From: Acidobacteriota bacterium | Lineage (GTDB): Bacteria > Acidobacteriota > Holophagae > Holophagales > Holophagaceae | Direction of reading: 5' to 3' | NCBI GenBank assembly: GCA_016195985.1 | Contig: JACPYP010000003.1 | Span: forward strand, 81,763 to 145,762 | DNA length: 64,000 nt | Part shown: in pieces, positions 50,317 to 59,226 of the stretch | Layout: each line of letters begins with the position of its first letter | How positions within the stretch are numbered: position 1 is the stretch's first letter | The notes under the pieces: generated by a model | The model's database searches: none | Told to the model about the DNA's origin: nothing | Seen by the model: only the letters and a program-made list of their open reading frames with translations | Position numbers and translations under genes: made by a program

Positions 50317-51273
50317 CTAGGCTTTCGGCGGCTCCCCGGCCCTGGCCCGCAGCCACGGCGGCACCGTGGTCGCGCCGGTTTCGTGGCGGTAGAAGGCGGC
50401 GGTGATCTCGGCGCCAAGGAGCAGGATGGCGCAACTGTAGTAGAGGAAGGTGAGACCCGCCACGATGCTCAGCAGGGAGCCGTACATGATGCCCCAGGTG
50501 AGGGTGTGCCTCAGGTAGACGCCGAAACCCCACTTGGCGAGCCACCACAGCGCCGTGGACACGGCTGCTCCCAGAAAGGCGTGGCGGAACTTCACGTGCA
50601 GCCTCGGGAGGTGCTGCAGCACCATGGTCATCACCACCAGGCCGATGAGCGGCCCAAGGTAGGGCAGGAAATCCGTCTGCCGCCCGGGTAGCAGGTTCCT
50701 CAACGCGCCGCCCAGGAGGATCGCCAGGAAGAACACCGCCGCCAGCAGGCCGCCCACCAGAAAGATCACCTGGCGCAACAGGTGGTTCTTGCGGGTCTGC
50801 CGGTGCTTCTTGATGCGCAGGCCGAACACGTGGGCCAGGCTGGTGTCCAGCTGGCTGATGCCCCAGTAGCTGCCGAAGAGCAGCACCACCCAGGAGAGCC
50901 CCATGCCGCCGATCTTCTGGCTGTTGGCCACGGCATCGTAGACGAATTCCTTGGGAAGGTAGGGAACAATCTCCTGTAGGGTCTTCAGGGTTCCCGGCCC
51001 GAAGGCCCGGCCGCCGAGGATGGCGCCCAGCAGCTTGAACAGCAGCGTGGACAGCGGCACCAGGCTCACGATGAGCCAGAAGCTCAGTCCGGCGGCGTAG
51101 CTCAGGCAATCATCCTTGTGGTACTTGCCGAACACTTCGGCCACGAAATGTCCGAAGCGCCCCACCGGTGGCACCGCGCGGGCGATCTCGTGCCACATTT
51201 CCACGGCCACCTGCCAAGCCTTTTCCCAGCCTGCCTCAAGCCGGGCCCATAGACCCCGAACCTTCTCCACCAT
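50317..51273 (-). CDS. YihY/BrkB-family inner-membrane protein
   Basis: A 318-residue protein with about six transmembrane helices. Family features: the N-terminal amphipathic part, KDDCLSYAAGLSFWLIVSLVPLSTLLF, PKEFVYDAVANSQKIGGMGLSWVVLLFGSYWGISQL, GALRNLLPG, and the C-terminal FLYYSCAILLLGAEITAAFYR. The family was once thought to be RNase BN; its function is not established. I use the ATG at 51273; the frame can open at GTG 51300, but that would run into the CATCCG repeat. Confidence 0.87.
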   Translation of the reverse strand: MVEKVRGLWARLEAGWEKAWQVAVEMWHEIARAVPPVGRFGHFVAEVFGKYHKDDCLSYAAGLSFWLIVSLVPLSTLLFKLLGAILGGRAFGPGTLKTLQEIVPYLPKEFVYDAVANSQKIGGMGLSWVVLLFGSYWGISQLDTSLAHVFGLRIKKHRQTRKNHLLRQVIFLVGGLLAAVFFLAILLGGALRNLLPGRQTDFLPYLGPLIGLVVMTMVLQHLPRLHVKFRHAFLGAAVSTALWWLAKWGFGVYLRHTLTWGIMYGSLLSIVAGLTFLYYSCAILLLGAEITAAFYRHETGATTVPPWLRARAGEPPKA

Positions 51274-51301
51274 CAGGGCACCACCCTGGGCCGCCTGCAC
51301 T

Positions 51302-51331
51302 CATCCGTATTCATCCGAGTTCATCCGTGGC
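51302..51331. repeat. Tandem 10-bp words, CATCCGTATT type
   Basis: Three consecutive degenerate 10-mers (CATCCGTATT, CATCCGAGTT, CATCCGTGGC). No second arm of a hairpin is visible nearby. In word style it resembles the other intergenic repeats of this window but is a third word. Confidence 0.55.
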
Positions 51332-51349
51332 GAAAACGATTCCGGGGAC

Positions 51350-51550
51350 TTAGAAACGCACCGGATGGCGCGGCAGGAGGTACATCAGCCAGGCCAGAAC
51401 CAACCCGATGCCGATGAGCCCCGCCGTGTGTTTCAGGATGGAGGCCCGCGTCCGTTCAGGCCGGGTTGTCGGGTGAAGCAGTCCCAGCACCAAGGCGATG
51501 CCCAGGCCCATGACCAGGAAGTTGAGGACGTGGCTGGAAAGGAAACGCAT
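51350..51550 (-). CDS. Small two-helix membrane protein
   Basis: A 66-residue protein with two hydrophobic helices (LNFLVMGLGIALVLGLLHP and LIGIGLVLAWLMYLLPRHP) joined by a short basic loop (TTRPERTRASILKHT). Not recognised as a named family. It lies 33 bp downstream of lon on the same strand and 76 bp upstream of the BrkB-family gene. Only a weak GGAT precedes the ATG. The hydrophobic pattern and positive-inside loop make it look real. Confidence 0.6.
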   Translation of the reverse strand: MRFLSSHVLNFLVMGLGIALVLGLLHPTTRPERTRASILKHTAGLIGIGLVLAWLMYLLPRHPVRF

Positions 51551-51583
51551 GGATCCAGGCTATCAGCTGTCAGCCGGTCGCCC

Positions 51584-54049
51584 CTACTGCGGATTCGCGG
51601 GCTTCTCCCGGGCGGGGTTGGGGTGCGCGGCGGCCTCCGGAGCGTGAGGGACCGCCTCGGGGGCACGCAGGGGGGCCTCCGGCCCCAGGGGTTCCGGCAT
51701 CCGAGTGAGAGCCAGCTGGATGACCTCGTCCATGTGGCCCACCAGGTGGATGCTGAGCTGCTCGCGCACCTCGGCGGGCACCTCCTCCAGGTGCCTGGCG
51801 TTCTCGCTGGGAATGAGCACCGCCTTGCGGCCTTGCCGGTGGGCGGCCAGGAGCTTTTCCTTCAGGCCGCCGATGGGCAGCACCCGGCCCCGCAGGGTCA
51901 GTTCGCCGGTCATGGCCAGGTCGGCGCGGGCCGGAATGCCCGTCAGCACGCTGATGAGGGCCGTGGCCAGGGTGATGCCCGCGCTGGGGCCATCCTTGGG
52001 GATGGCGCCCTCGGGCACGTGCACATGGAGATCCACTGAATCCAGGAAGTCCCGCTTCAGCCCCAGGCGCTCGGCCCGGGCCCGCACGTAGCTCAGGGCC
52101 AGGTTGGCGCTTTCCTGCATCACCTCGCCCAGCTTGCCCGTGAGCTTGAGCACGCCCTTGCCCGGCAGCACCGCGGCTTCGATGGTGAGCAGGTCGCCGC
52201 CCGTGGGTGTCCAGGCCAGGCCATTCACCAGACCTGGGGGTGCGGTGTCTTCGGCGCGGGTCTCTAGGATCTTTTCAGGCCCCAGCAGCTTGGGCACCCG
52301 ATCCACGGTGATGACGGGGTCGAAGGCCACGCCCTTCTCCGGCTGGAGGGTGTGGCGGGCCAGCTTGCGCAGGATGTTGGCGATCTCCCGCTCGAGCTGC
52401 CTTACACCGGCCTCGCGGGTGTAGGCCTGCACCAGTTTTTCCAGGGCGGCCTTCTCGAAGCGCACGCCCATGTTCTTCATGCCGTGCCCTTCGAGGGCGC
52501 GGGGAATGAGGTGCTTCTCAGCGATGGCCAGTTTCTCCTTGGTGGTGTAGCCGCTCAACTCCAGCACCTCGAGGCGGTCCTCAAGCGGTTCGGGGATCTG
52601 GTGCCGCACGTTGGCCGTGGCCAGGAAAAGCACTTGGCTGAGGTCGAAACCCACGTCCAGGTAGTGGTCCTGGAAGCTGCCGTTCTGCTCGGGATCAAGC
52701 ACCTCCAGCAGAGCGCTGCTCGGATCGCCCCGGAAGTCCGAGGCCATCTTGTCGATCTCATCCAGCAGCATGAGCGGGTTGCGGACCTTGGCCTTCTTCA
52801 TGAGCGAGATGATGCGGCCGGGCATGGAGCCGATGTAGGTGCGCCGGTGGCCGCGGATCTCGGCTTCGTCGCGCACGCCGCCCAGGGACAGCCGCACGAA
52901 GGGCCGGTTCAGGGCCCGGGCGATGCTGCGGGCCAGCGAGGTCTTGCCCACCCCGGGAGGGCCCACCAGGCAGAGGATGGGCCCGCGCAACGGGGCGCGG
53001 TGGCCATCTTCCCCCGGCAGGGGCGGCACGTTCCTCAGCCGGGCCATGACGGCCAAGTGCTCGAGGATGCGCGCCTTGATCTTCTCCAGGCCCGAGTGGT
53101 CCTCGTCCAGCACCCGCTCGGCCTCTGTGAGCTCCAGGCGCTCCTCGGCCATGGCCTTCCATGGCAAGGCCAGCAGCCAGTCCAGGTAGGTGCGGCTGAC
53201 TGTCGCTTCGGCGCTCTGGGGCGGCATGGCCTCCAGCCTCTCGAGCTCCTCCAGGGCCTTGGCCTTGGCCTCGACGCTCATGCCCGCGGCTTCAATCTGG
53301 TCCTTGAGCCGGGTGGATTCGTCCTTCTCTTCCTTCTTCCCCAGCTCCTGCTGGATGACGCGCATCTTCTCATTCAGCACGTACTGTTTGTGGTCCTGGT
53401 CCATGCGCTGGCGGGTTTTCTCGTCCAGGGTGCGGTCCACCTCAGAGCGGGCGGCATCCAGCTCCAGCAGTCGCATGAGCGCGCCCAGCCGGGGCTCGAT
53501 GTCCACCTGCTCGAGGATCTCCTGCTTCTGTTTCACTTCGGCAGGCACCAGGCCCGCCACGGTATCGATGGCCTTACCCAGGGGCAATTCCCGAATCTGG
53601 TCCAGGCTCAAAAGCCTCGAAGCGTCCGAATTGCGGCCCAGGAAGGCTTCCACCGCCTGGTGGAAGGGCTGGAGGGTTCCCGCCACCACCGCGGCGGGCT
53701 CCGGCAGCAGGTAGGCCTCGGCCTGGATGACGTCGCCGCTGTCGTCGTAGCGGCGCAGGTTCACCCGTGCGATGCCCTTCACGCCCACCTTGTAGTAGTC
53801 CTTGGGCAGGGCGATGACCGATTCCACCAGGGCCAGGGTGCCGATGGAGTAGAGGTCGTCCTGGCCCGGCGATTCCACCTTGGCCTCCTTCTGCGTCAGC
53901 ATCAGGAGGTGGTCGCCGGCCTTGATGGCCTGCTCCAGCGTCTTCACCGAGGCGGATCGTCCCACCACGAAGGGCACCCGGGCCCCCGGGAACAGCACCA
54001 TGTCCCGGATGGGAATGGCTGGCAGGGTGAGGGTCTTGGGAACGGCCAT
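51584..54049 (-). CDS. lon: ATP-dependent protease Lon
   Basis: An 821-residue cytoplasmic AAA+ protease. The N-terminal substrate-binding LAN domain begins at [19 protein letters not shown], the coiled-coil hairpin region follows ([19 protein letters not shown]), the AAA+ module has Walker [13 protein letters not shown] and Walker [10 protein letters not shown], and the protease domain carries the catalytic Ser in [10 protein letters not shown] and the Lys in [14 protein letters not shown]. The C-terminal 40 residues are a Pro/Ala/Glu-rich extension beyond the usual Lon end. It lies downstream of clpX with a palindromic repeat in the gap. Confidence 0.96.
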   Translation of the reverse strand: MAVPKTLTLPAIPIRDMVLFPGARVPFVVGRSASVKTLEQAIKAGDHLLMLTQKEAKVESPGQDDLYSIGTLALVESVIALPKDYYKVGVKGIARVNLRRYDDSGDVIQAEAYLLPEPAAVVAGTLQPFHQAVEAFLGRNSDASRLLSLDQIRELPLGKAIDTVAGLVPAEVKQKQEILEQVDIEPRLGALMRLLELDAARSEVDRTLDEKTRQRMDQDHKQYVLNEKMRVIQQELGKKEEKDESTRLKDQIEAAGMSVEAKAKALEELERLEAMPPQSAEATVSRTYLDWLLALPWKAMAEERLELTEAERVLDEDHSGLEKIKARILEHLAVMARLRNVPPLPGEDGHRAPLRGPILCLVGPPGVGKTSLARSIARALNRPFVRLSLGGVRDEAEIRGHRRTYIGSMPGRIISLMKKAKVRNPLMLLDEIDKMASDFRGDPSSALLEVLDPEQNGSFQDHYLDVGFDLSQVLFLATANVRHQIPEPLEDRLEVLELSGYTTKEKLAIAEKHLIPRALEGHGMKNMGVRFEKAALEKLVQAYTREAGVRQLEREIANILRKLARHTLQPEKGVAFDPVITVDRVPKLLGPEKILETRAEDTAPPGLVNGLAWTPTGGDLLTIEAAVLPGKGVLKLTGKLGEVMQESANLALSYVRARAERLGLKRDFLDSVDLHVHVPEGAIPKDGPSAGITLATALISVLTGIPARADLAMTGELTLRGRVLPIGGLKEKLLAAHRQGRKAVLIPSENARHLEEVPAEVREQLSIHLVGHMDEVIQLALTRMPEPLGPEAPLRAPEAVPHAPEAAAHPNPAREKPANPQ

Positions 54050-54073
54050 GGAGGAGCCCTACAGAGAGTTAAT

Positions 54074-54177
54074 GATTCACCACGAAGACACGGGAAGCAC
54101 GGAGAAAAGCGGCCGATCCATCTGAACCATTGTGCGCTCCGTGAATGCCTCAGTGATCTCTGTGTCTCCGTGGTGAA
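54074..54177. repeat. Dispersed palindromic repeat, CACGAAGACAC type, between clpX and lon
   Basis: Outer arms 54074-54095 (TTCACCACGAAGACACGG region) and 54158-54177 (its near complement) pair over about 20 bp. An inner pair of similar words (GCACGGAG and CTCCGTG) lies between them, so the hairpin can extend inward. It fills the 142-bp gap between clpX and lon. Confidence 0.75.
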
Positions 54178-54191
54178 CCAGCTCTCGATAC

Positions 54192-55436
54192 TCAGCCCGC
54201 GGCCGAGATGGGCTGGGAGGGGAGGCCCATCACCTCTTCCACCTTCTGACGGGTGATGCGCAGCGTCTCGCGGGTGGTGCGCTTGTCCGAGGGCAGCTCG
54301 TACATGGGCTCAAGGAGGATCTGCTCCACCAGGCTCCGCAGTCCGCGGGCGCCCAGCTTGCGGGTGAGGGCCTGCTCGGCGATGGCGTCGATGGCGCCCT
54401 CCTCGAAGCTCAGGTCCACGTCATCCATGTCGAAGAGCTTCACGAACTGCTTGGTGATGGCGTTCTTCGGCTGGGTGAGGATGGCCACCAGGGCCTCCCG
54501 GTCCAGGGGCGACAAGCCTGCCACCACGGGAAGGCGGCCCACCAGCTCGGGGATGAGGCCGAACTTGATGATGTCTTCGGGCTCCACTAGGCGCAGCAGG
54601 TTCTCCTTGTCCTCTTTCGAGGAGGGCGTGGAACCAAAGCCCACGGCCTTGGCCCGGATGCGCTGCTTGATGATGTCCTCGATGCCCACGAAGGCGCCGC
54701 CGCAGATGAACAGGATGTTGCTCGTGTCGAGCTGGATGAACTCCTGGTGCGGGTGCTTGCGCCCGCCCTGGGGCGGCACGTTGGCGACGGTGCCCTCAAC
54801 GAGCTTGAGCAGGGCCTGCTGCACACCCTCGCCAGATACGTCGCGGGTGATGCTGGGGTTCTCGCTCTTGCGGCCCACCTTGTCGATCTCATCGATGAAG
54901 ACGATGCCGCGCTGGGCCCGTTCCACGTCGTAGTTGGCGGCCTGCAGCAGCTTGGTGAGGATGTTCTCCACGTCCTCGCCCACGTAGCCGGCCTCGGTCA
55001 GCGTGGTGGCATCGGCCATGGCCAGGGGCACGTCCAGGAAGCGGGCCAGGGTCTGGGCCAGCAGGGTCTTGCCCGTGCCCGTGGGGCCCAGCAGCAGGAT
55101 GTTGCTCTTGGACAACTCCACTTCCGTGGCGCCCAAAGCCTTGCGGGGCGTGAGGATGCGCTTGTAGTGGTTGTAGACCGCCACGCTCAGGCGCTTCTTG
55201 GCGGATTCCTGGCCGATGACGTAGTCATCGAGAAAGGCCTTGATTTCCTTGGGGCGGCTGAGGCGGGCCTCGTGCTTGCCCAGGGGCTTGCCCTGGCGGC
55301 TCATGCGCAGCTGCAGCTGGCCGGCCTCCAGGCATTCGTTGCAGATGAAGGCTTCGGGGCCCGCGAGCAACTGCTCCACCTCGTGGGGTTCCTTGCCGCA
55401 GAAGGAGCATTTCTGCTCACGCTTGTATTTGTTCAT
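54192..55436 (-). CDS. clpX: ATP-dependent Clp protease ATP-binding subunit ClpX
   Basis: A 414-residue AAA+ unfoldase that feeds substrates to ClpP. The zinc-binding domain ([17 protein letters not shown] ... CNECL) is at residues 10-40; Walker A is [13 protein letters not shown], Walker [11 protein letters not shown], followed by the pore loop and sensor motifs and the C-terminal [30 protein letters not shown] lies 9 nt before the ATG. Neither clpP nor tig is adjacent, which differs from the common tig-clpP-clpX-lon order. greA lies 25 bp upstream on the same strand. Confidence 0.97.
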   Translation of the reverse strand: MNKYKREQKCSFCGKEPHEVEQLLAGPEAFICNECLEAGQLQLRMSRQGKPLGKHEARLSRPKEIKAFLDDYVIGQESAKKRLSVAVYNHYKRILTPRKALGATEVELSKSNILLLGPTGTGKTLLAQTLARFLDVPLAMADATTLTEAGYVGEDVENILTKLLQAANYDVERAQRGIVFIDEIDKVGRKSENPSITRDVSGEGVQQALLKLVEGTVANVPPQGGRKHPHQEFIQLDTSNILFICGGAFVGIEDIIKQRIRAKAVGFGSTPSSKEDKENLLRLVEPEDIIKFGLIPELVGRLPVVAGLSPLDREALVAILTQPKNAITKQFVKLFDMDDVDLSFEEGAIDAIAEQALTRKLGARGLRSLVEQILLEPMYELPSDKRTTRETLRITRQKVEEVMGLPSQPISAAG

Positions 55437-55461
55437 TCGACATTCCCCTCCTGGGGACGGA

Positions 55462-55932
55462 CTAGGCTACATCGTGAATGGTCTTGAGTTCCAGGATCTC
55501 GAAGCGCCGGACCCCGGCCGGGATCTGGACGCGCACCTCATTGCCTTCTTCCTGGCCCACCAGCGCCATGCCGATGGGGGAGCTGATGCTGAGATGCTGG
55601 GGATGTCCATCCAGTTCCTCCGGGAGGACCAGCGTGTAGGTGAACTCCTCCTCGGAATCCAGGTCGAGAATCGTGACTTTGGACCCATAGGCCGCCCGGG
55701 TCTTGGGCAACCGGCTGATGTCCAGGCTGGCCACCTCGGAAATGCGCTTTTCCAGGGTGACGAGCTTGTTCTGGAACATGTCCCGCTTGGCCAGGGCCTG
55801 CTCGTATTCGGCATTCTCGGACAGATCGCCCTGGCCCGCGGCCCGGGCGATCTCCTGGGGGATCTCCACCAGGAGCGCCTGCTTGATGTCCTTGAGTTCC
55901 TTCTCGAGCTTCATGAGCACGTGCTTGGGCAT
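55462..55932 (-). CDS. greA: Transcription elongation factor GreA/GreB family
   Basis: A 156-residue factor that rescues backtracked RNA polymerase. It has the N-terminal coiled coil with the acidic tip ([30 protein letters not shown]) and the C-terminal FKBP-like domain ([20 protein letters not shown] ... [33 protein letters not shown]). The tip residues D and E in DLSENAEY are kept, so cleavage stimulation should work. It is followed by clpX after 25 bp and preceded by the terminator of the acyltransferase gene. Confidence 0.92.
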   Translation of the reverse strand: MPKHVLMKLEKELKDIKQALLVEIPQEIARAAGQGDLSENAEYEQALAKRDMFQNKLVTLEKRISEVASLDISRLPKTRAAYGSKVTILDLDSEEEFTYTLVLPEELDGHPQHLSISSPIGMALVGQEEGNEVRVQIPAGVRRFEILELKTIHDVA

Positions 55933-55956
55933 GGGGGGTTCCGGGAAAGGAGGGTC

Positions 55957-55981
55957 AAAAAAAGGCGGGCCGCGGGGCCCG
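55957..55981 (-). terminator. Terminator after the LpxL-type gene
   Basis: On the minus strand a GC hairpin (CGGGCC / GGCCCG, 4-nt loop) is followed by CC and a run of seven T. It starts a few bp after the acyltransferase stop and ends 24 bp before the greA start. Confidence 0.75.
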
Positions 55982-55983
55982 GG

Positions 55984-56973
55984 TCAGACAGGGGAGGTTG
56001 GGATCAATTCTACCCACTCCTCGGGCGGAAGCGGAGCCGGAAGGGGGTTTCCTTCGCCGGGGCGGGTCTTGAAGCGGCGGTGCATCCAAAACCACCAGCG
56101 GGGGTCTTTGCGGATTTGGGTCTCGATGCAGGCGGTCATGAGTTGGGTGGCCACCCAGGCATCCTTGGCGGCGTCCCCGGTGACGGGCACCTCGAAGGGG
56201 GCCAGGAAGCGCACGGTGATGGTGCCGTCCGGGTTGGGCCAGCTGAAGACCGGCAGTACCGGCAGGCCGTAGCGGGCCGCCAGACTGCCCGCTGTGCTGA
56301 AGGTGGAGGCCCACTGGCCCAGAAACTTCACCCAGACGCCCGTGGTGAGGGCGTCCTGATCCAGCAGGAAGCCCACGCCGCGCCCTGCCTTGAGGGCCTT
56401 CAGCGTGTCCCGCATGGCGCCATCCTTGAGAATGACGCGGTTGCCGAAACGGGTGCGGAAGCCCAGGGAGATGGGTTCCAGCAGGGGGTTGTCCAGCTCG
56501 CGGCCGATGGCGTCGATGGTGCGGCCATGGAGGCTCTGGGCCAGGGCCACGGCCTCCCAGTTGCCATAATGGCCCGTGAGCTGGATGAAGCCCTTGCCCG
56601 CGGCTTGCACCGCATCAAAGTGCTCCAAGCCTTCCACCTTGATCCACCGGTCCAGCTCCTCCGGCGTGGCCCGGCGCAGGCGCAGCAGGCCCACGAAGAG
56701 GGCCCCGAAATGCTTGAAGCAGGCCAGGGACAGGGCCCGGGTGCCGGCCTCGTCCAGGCCTAGGTCCGCGAAGCGCATGTTCTCGCGGACGATGCGGCGG
56801 TGGCGGGGGTCCACCAGGTAGAAGAGATGACCCGCCGCCTCGCCCAGGGCCTGCACGGTGCTCCAGGGCAGGCGGCCCAGGATGCCGTCCAGCAGGCGGA
56901 ACACACCGTACTCCAGACGGTGCCGGAGGGTCGGAACAGAAGGGGGTGCGGAGTGGGGGGTCAGGTCGGCCAT
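55984..56973 (-). CDS. Lipid A biosynthesis acyltransferase, LpxL/HtrB family
   Basis: A 329-residue inner-membrane enzyme that adds secondary acyl chains to lipid A. The catalytic H-x4-E motif is in LTGHYGNWEAVALAQ, followed by AIGRELDNPLLE, GFLLDQDALTTGVWVKFLGQWASTF and the C-terminal DPRWWFWMHRRFKTRP. The N-terminal LEYGVFRLLDGILGRLPWSTVQALG is the usual membrane-associated helix. The ATG at 56973 directly abuts a T-run that ends a hairpin (56974-57004), and there is no normal ribosome binding site, so the true start could be a downstream non-ATG codon. Supports a Gram-negative envelope. Confidence 0.87.
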   Translation of the reverse strand: MADLTPHSAPPSVPTLRHRLEYGVFRLLDGILGRLPWSTVQALGEAAGHLFYLVDPRHRRIVRENMRFADLGLDEAGTRALSLACFKHFGALFVGLLRLRRATPEELDRWIKVEGLEHFDAVQAAGKGFIQLTGHYGNWEAVALAQSLHGRTIDAIGRELDNPLLEPISLGFRTRFGNRVILKDGAMRDTLKALKAGRGVGFLLDQDALTTGVWVKFLGQWASTFSTAGSLAARYGLPVLPVFSWPNPDGTITVRFLAPFEVPVTGDAAKDAWVATQLMTACIETQIRKDPRWWFWMHRRFKTRPGEGNPLPAPLPPEEWVELIPTSPV

Positions 56974-57004
56974 AAAAAAAGGGGCGCCTCGGGGGGCGAG
57001 GCGC
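56974..57004 (-). terminator. Terminator after arcA
   Basis: On the minus strand an 8-bp stem (GCGCCTCG / CGAGGCGC) with a 5-nt loop leads into CCCC and a run of seven T. It lies about 92 bp beyond the arcA stop. The T-run touches the presumed ATG of the acyltransferase gene, which is unusual for two separate transcripts. Confidence 0.75.
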
Positions 57005-57096
57005 GAAGATGCAGCTTAGCAGCAACCGGGTTCCGTAATTCTCGACGATTGTTTCCAGCATTTAGCGGTCAACATCAGACCACCCGACAGGTCCGC

Positions 57097-58407
57097 TTAG
57101 GCGCCTTCCCGGGACAGGGGCATGGTCATGCAGCGGGGGCCTCCCCGGGCCCGGCTCAACTCGCTGGCTTCAATCTGGACCAGGTACTTGCCGCCATCCA
57201 GCAGATCCAAGCCTGCATTCGCCAGCACCTGCTGGGCGGTCACCACCTGGTAGCCCGCCTTGTCCAGGGAATCGGCCGTGGCGATGTTGCGGCTGTAGCT
57301 GGTGATGACGCCCGGGGCCAGGCAGAAGGCGTTGGCGCCGTCGGTCCACTGCTCCCGCTGCTGCATGATGGGATCCGTCCCACCGCAGAAGATGGGCTTC
57401 AGGTCGATGCCCACGGCCTTGAGCGACTTCAACAGGCTCGGATGGGTGCTCATGCGCAGCTCGCCGTGGCGCAGGTCGATGCTGGTGACGTTCAGCAGTT
57501 CCGGGCTGCCCTCCACGAAGTAGGGCGGATAGACCAGGCACTCATCCTCGCTGGTGCGGGTGAAGATGGTGTCCAGGTGCATGGCGCTGCGCTTCTTGGG
57601 CATGAGCACCATGAGCAGGTGGTCGAAGCTGGATTCGTCCTCCGCCCGGTGGGCCCGGAGGCTCTCCGCCAGCAGGTGGATGGCGTCCGCCTGGCTGCGC
57701 TCGCTGCAGCCCACGGCCAGCACCTTGTGGTTGAGCACCAGAATGTCGCCGCCCTCCAGGCTCACGGGGGCCTTGATTTCGCCCCGCACCAGGGGCGTCA
57801 CCTGGTCGAACCATTTGTCCTGGTCCGTATGGTGCTTCAGGCGCGGGTGGTGCCGGAAAACGTAGCTGAGGATGAGCGATTCCCGCTCCCGGGCCCAGGT
57901 GGCCATGGAGTTGACGCTGTAGCCGTCACCGATGACCGAGGCCGGATCCCGCATGAACAGCAGGTTGGGGATGGGGCGCACGCGGTAGTCGAACTCCTCT
58001 TCCCAGCGGGTATGCCCCCGCATGTCATCCCAGGCCACGCCGCCGATGACGCTGCTGGCGGCCTCGGCCGAACTCATGTCGCGCAGCAGGTTGCAGGTGT
58101 CGTCCGGCAGGCCCACCAAGCGCCGCAGATCCTCCACGAAGGCCAGCTTCACGCCCTCGTTCTGTAGCGATTCGATGAAGAGATCCTGGATGTCCAGCAC
58201 CTCGTCCGCCACCCGGGCCAGCACTTGCCGGAACTGGCGGTGCTCGTGCCGCGCCAAGTCGCCGTAGAGGATGTCGTCGAAGAGCAGCTTCTCCATCATC
58301 CCCGGCACCATCTGGTCCACTTCGGGGCCGGGGTTGTGCACCACCACCTGCTTGAGGCGGGCGGTCTCGGAAAAGACGGAAAGCTGGATGGGTTGGATGG
58401 GCTGCAT
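57097..58407 (-). CDS. arcA: Arginine deiminase
   Basis: A 436-residue hydrolase that converts arginine to citrulline and ammonia. Family features: N-terminal LKQVVVHNPGPEVDQMVP and EKLLFDDILYGD, NLLFMRDPASVIGDGYSVNSM, VSLEGGDILVLNHKVLAVGCSERS, HLDTIFTRTSEDECLVYP, and the C-terminal SELSRARGGPRCMTMPLSRE with the catalytic Cys about 426. It is about 20 residues longer than typical bacterial ADI. arcB and arcC are not adjacent, so a complete energy-yielding ADI pathway cannot be inferred here. GAGG lies 7 nt before the ATG at 58407. Confidence 0.9.
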   Translation of the reverse strand: MQPIQPIQLSVFSETARLKQVVVHNPGPEVDQMVPGMMEKLLFDDILYGDLARHEHRQFRQVLARVADEVLDIQDLFIESLQNEGVKLAFVEDLRRLVGLPDDTCNLLRDMSSAEAASSVIGGVAWDDMRGHTRWEEEFDYRVRPIPNLLFMRDPASVIGDGYSVNSMATWARERESLILSYVFRHHPRLKHHTDQDKWFDQVTPLVRGEIKAPVSLEGGDILVLNHKVLAVGCSERSQADAIHLLAESLRAHRAEDESSFDHLLMVLMPKKRSAMHLDTIFTRTSEDECLVYPPYFVEGSPELLNVTSIDLRHGELRMSTHPSLLKSLKAVGIDLKPIFCGGTDPIMQQREQWTDGANAFCLAPGVITSYSRNIATADSLDKAGYQVVTAQQVLANAGLDLLDGGKYLVQIEASELSRARGGPRCMTMPLSREGA

Positions 58408-58533
58408 GGGGGTGCCTCGGGGATCCCAAACCACGGAGCGTAGCACGCAGGGGCCAAGCTTCCGGGCACACCTCCCTCGCCCCTCTCTTGGCGTTGACAC
58501 ACCGCAAAGCCACAAGCGACCCATGGGTTTGAA

Positions 58534-58558
58534 ATACCCGACCGTTTTAGTCGGACAT
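58534..58558 (+). promoter_or_regulatory. IscR/Rrf2 type-1-like operator upstream of the peroxiredoxin gene
   Basis: The 25-bp site opens ATAC, has CCGAC and TAGTC half sites separated by CGTTT, and continues GG. It matches the IscR type-1 motif at about 22 of 25 positions and shares the core GAC-N2-TTTTAGTCG with the suf site. It lies about 87 bp before the peroxiredoxin start, where a promoter is expected. Confidence 0.6.
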
Positions 58559-58644
58559 TTTTCTTGAACCCCCCCCAGCCCCGAAGTAGCCTGATTCTTC
58601 CCACCGAAACCACCCCGGGGCCTGTCCCCGCCATGGAGGCATTC

Positions 58645-59226
58645 ATGACCGCATTCGTCACCCAGCCCGCCCCTGATTTCAAGGCCGACGCCCTCGTCGA
58701 CGGCCAGTTCAAGCAGGTCTCCCTCTCCGACTACAAGGGCAAGAAGGTCGTGCTCTTCTTCTACCCCCTGGATTTCACCTTCGTGTGCCCCACGGAGATC
58801 CTGGCCTTCGCCGACGCCATCAAGGAATTCGAAGCCCGCAACACCCAGGTCATCGGCGTGAGCGTGGATTCCAAGTTCAGCCACCACGCCTGGGTGAACA
58901 CCCCCCGCAAGGAAGGCGGCATCCAGGGCGTGACCTTCCCCCTGGTCTCCGACCTCAACAAGACCATCGCCCAGGACTACAACGTGCTGCTGCCCGCCGG
59001 CATCGCCCTGCGCGGCCTCTTCATCATCAACAAGGAAGGCATCCTGAAGCACATCACCGTGAACCACAATGACCTGGGCCGCAGCGTCGAAGAAGTGCTG
59101 CGTCTCCTGGACGCCGTGGACTTCAGCGAAGAGCACGGCGAAGTCTGCCCCGCCAACTGGCACAAGGGCCAAAAGGCCATGAAGCCGAACGCTGACGGAT
59201 TGAAGGCCTACGTCGCCTCCAAGTAG
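58645..59226 (+). CDS. 2-Cys peroxiredoxin (AhpC/Prx1 type)
   Basis: A 193-residue thiol peroxidase reducing H2O2 and organic peroxides. Peroxidatic Cys48 lies in FYPLDFTFVCPTE, resolving Cys168 in EVCPANW, and the C-terminal helix follows (GLKAYVASK). The arrangement is that of typical 2-Cys Prx1/AhpC enzymes. The ATG at 58645 has GGAGG 5 nt upstream; an ATG at 58633 overlaps that site. No ahpF or reductase gene is adjacent. The last 43 bp of this gene, including the stop, occur twice more downstream. Confidence 0.94.
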   Translation: MTAFVTQPAPDFKADALVDGQFKQVSLSDYKGKKVVLFFYPLDFTFVCPTEILAFADAIKEFEARNTQVIGVSVDSKFSHHAWVNTPRKEGGIQGVTFPLVSDLNKTIAQDYNVLLPAGIALRGLFIINKEGILKHITVNHNDLGRSVEEVLRLLDAVDFSEEHGEVCPANWHKGQKAMKPNADGLKAYVASK

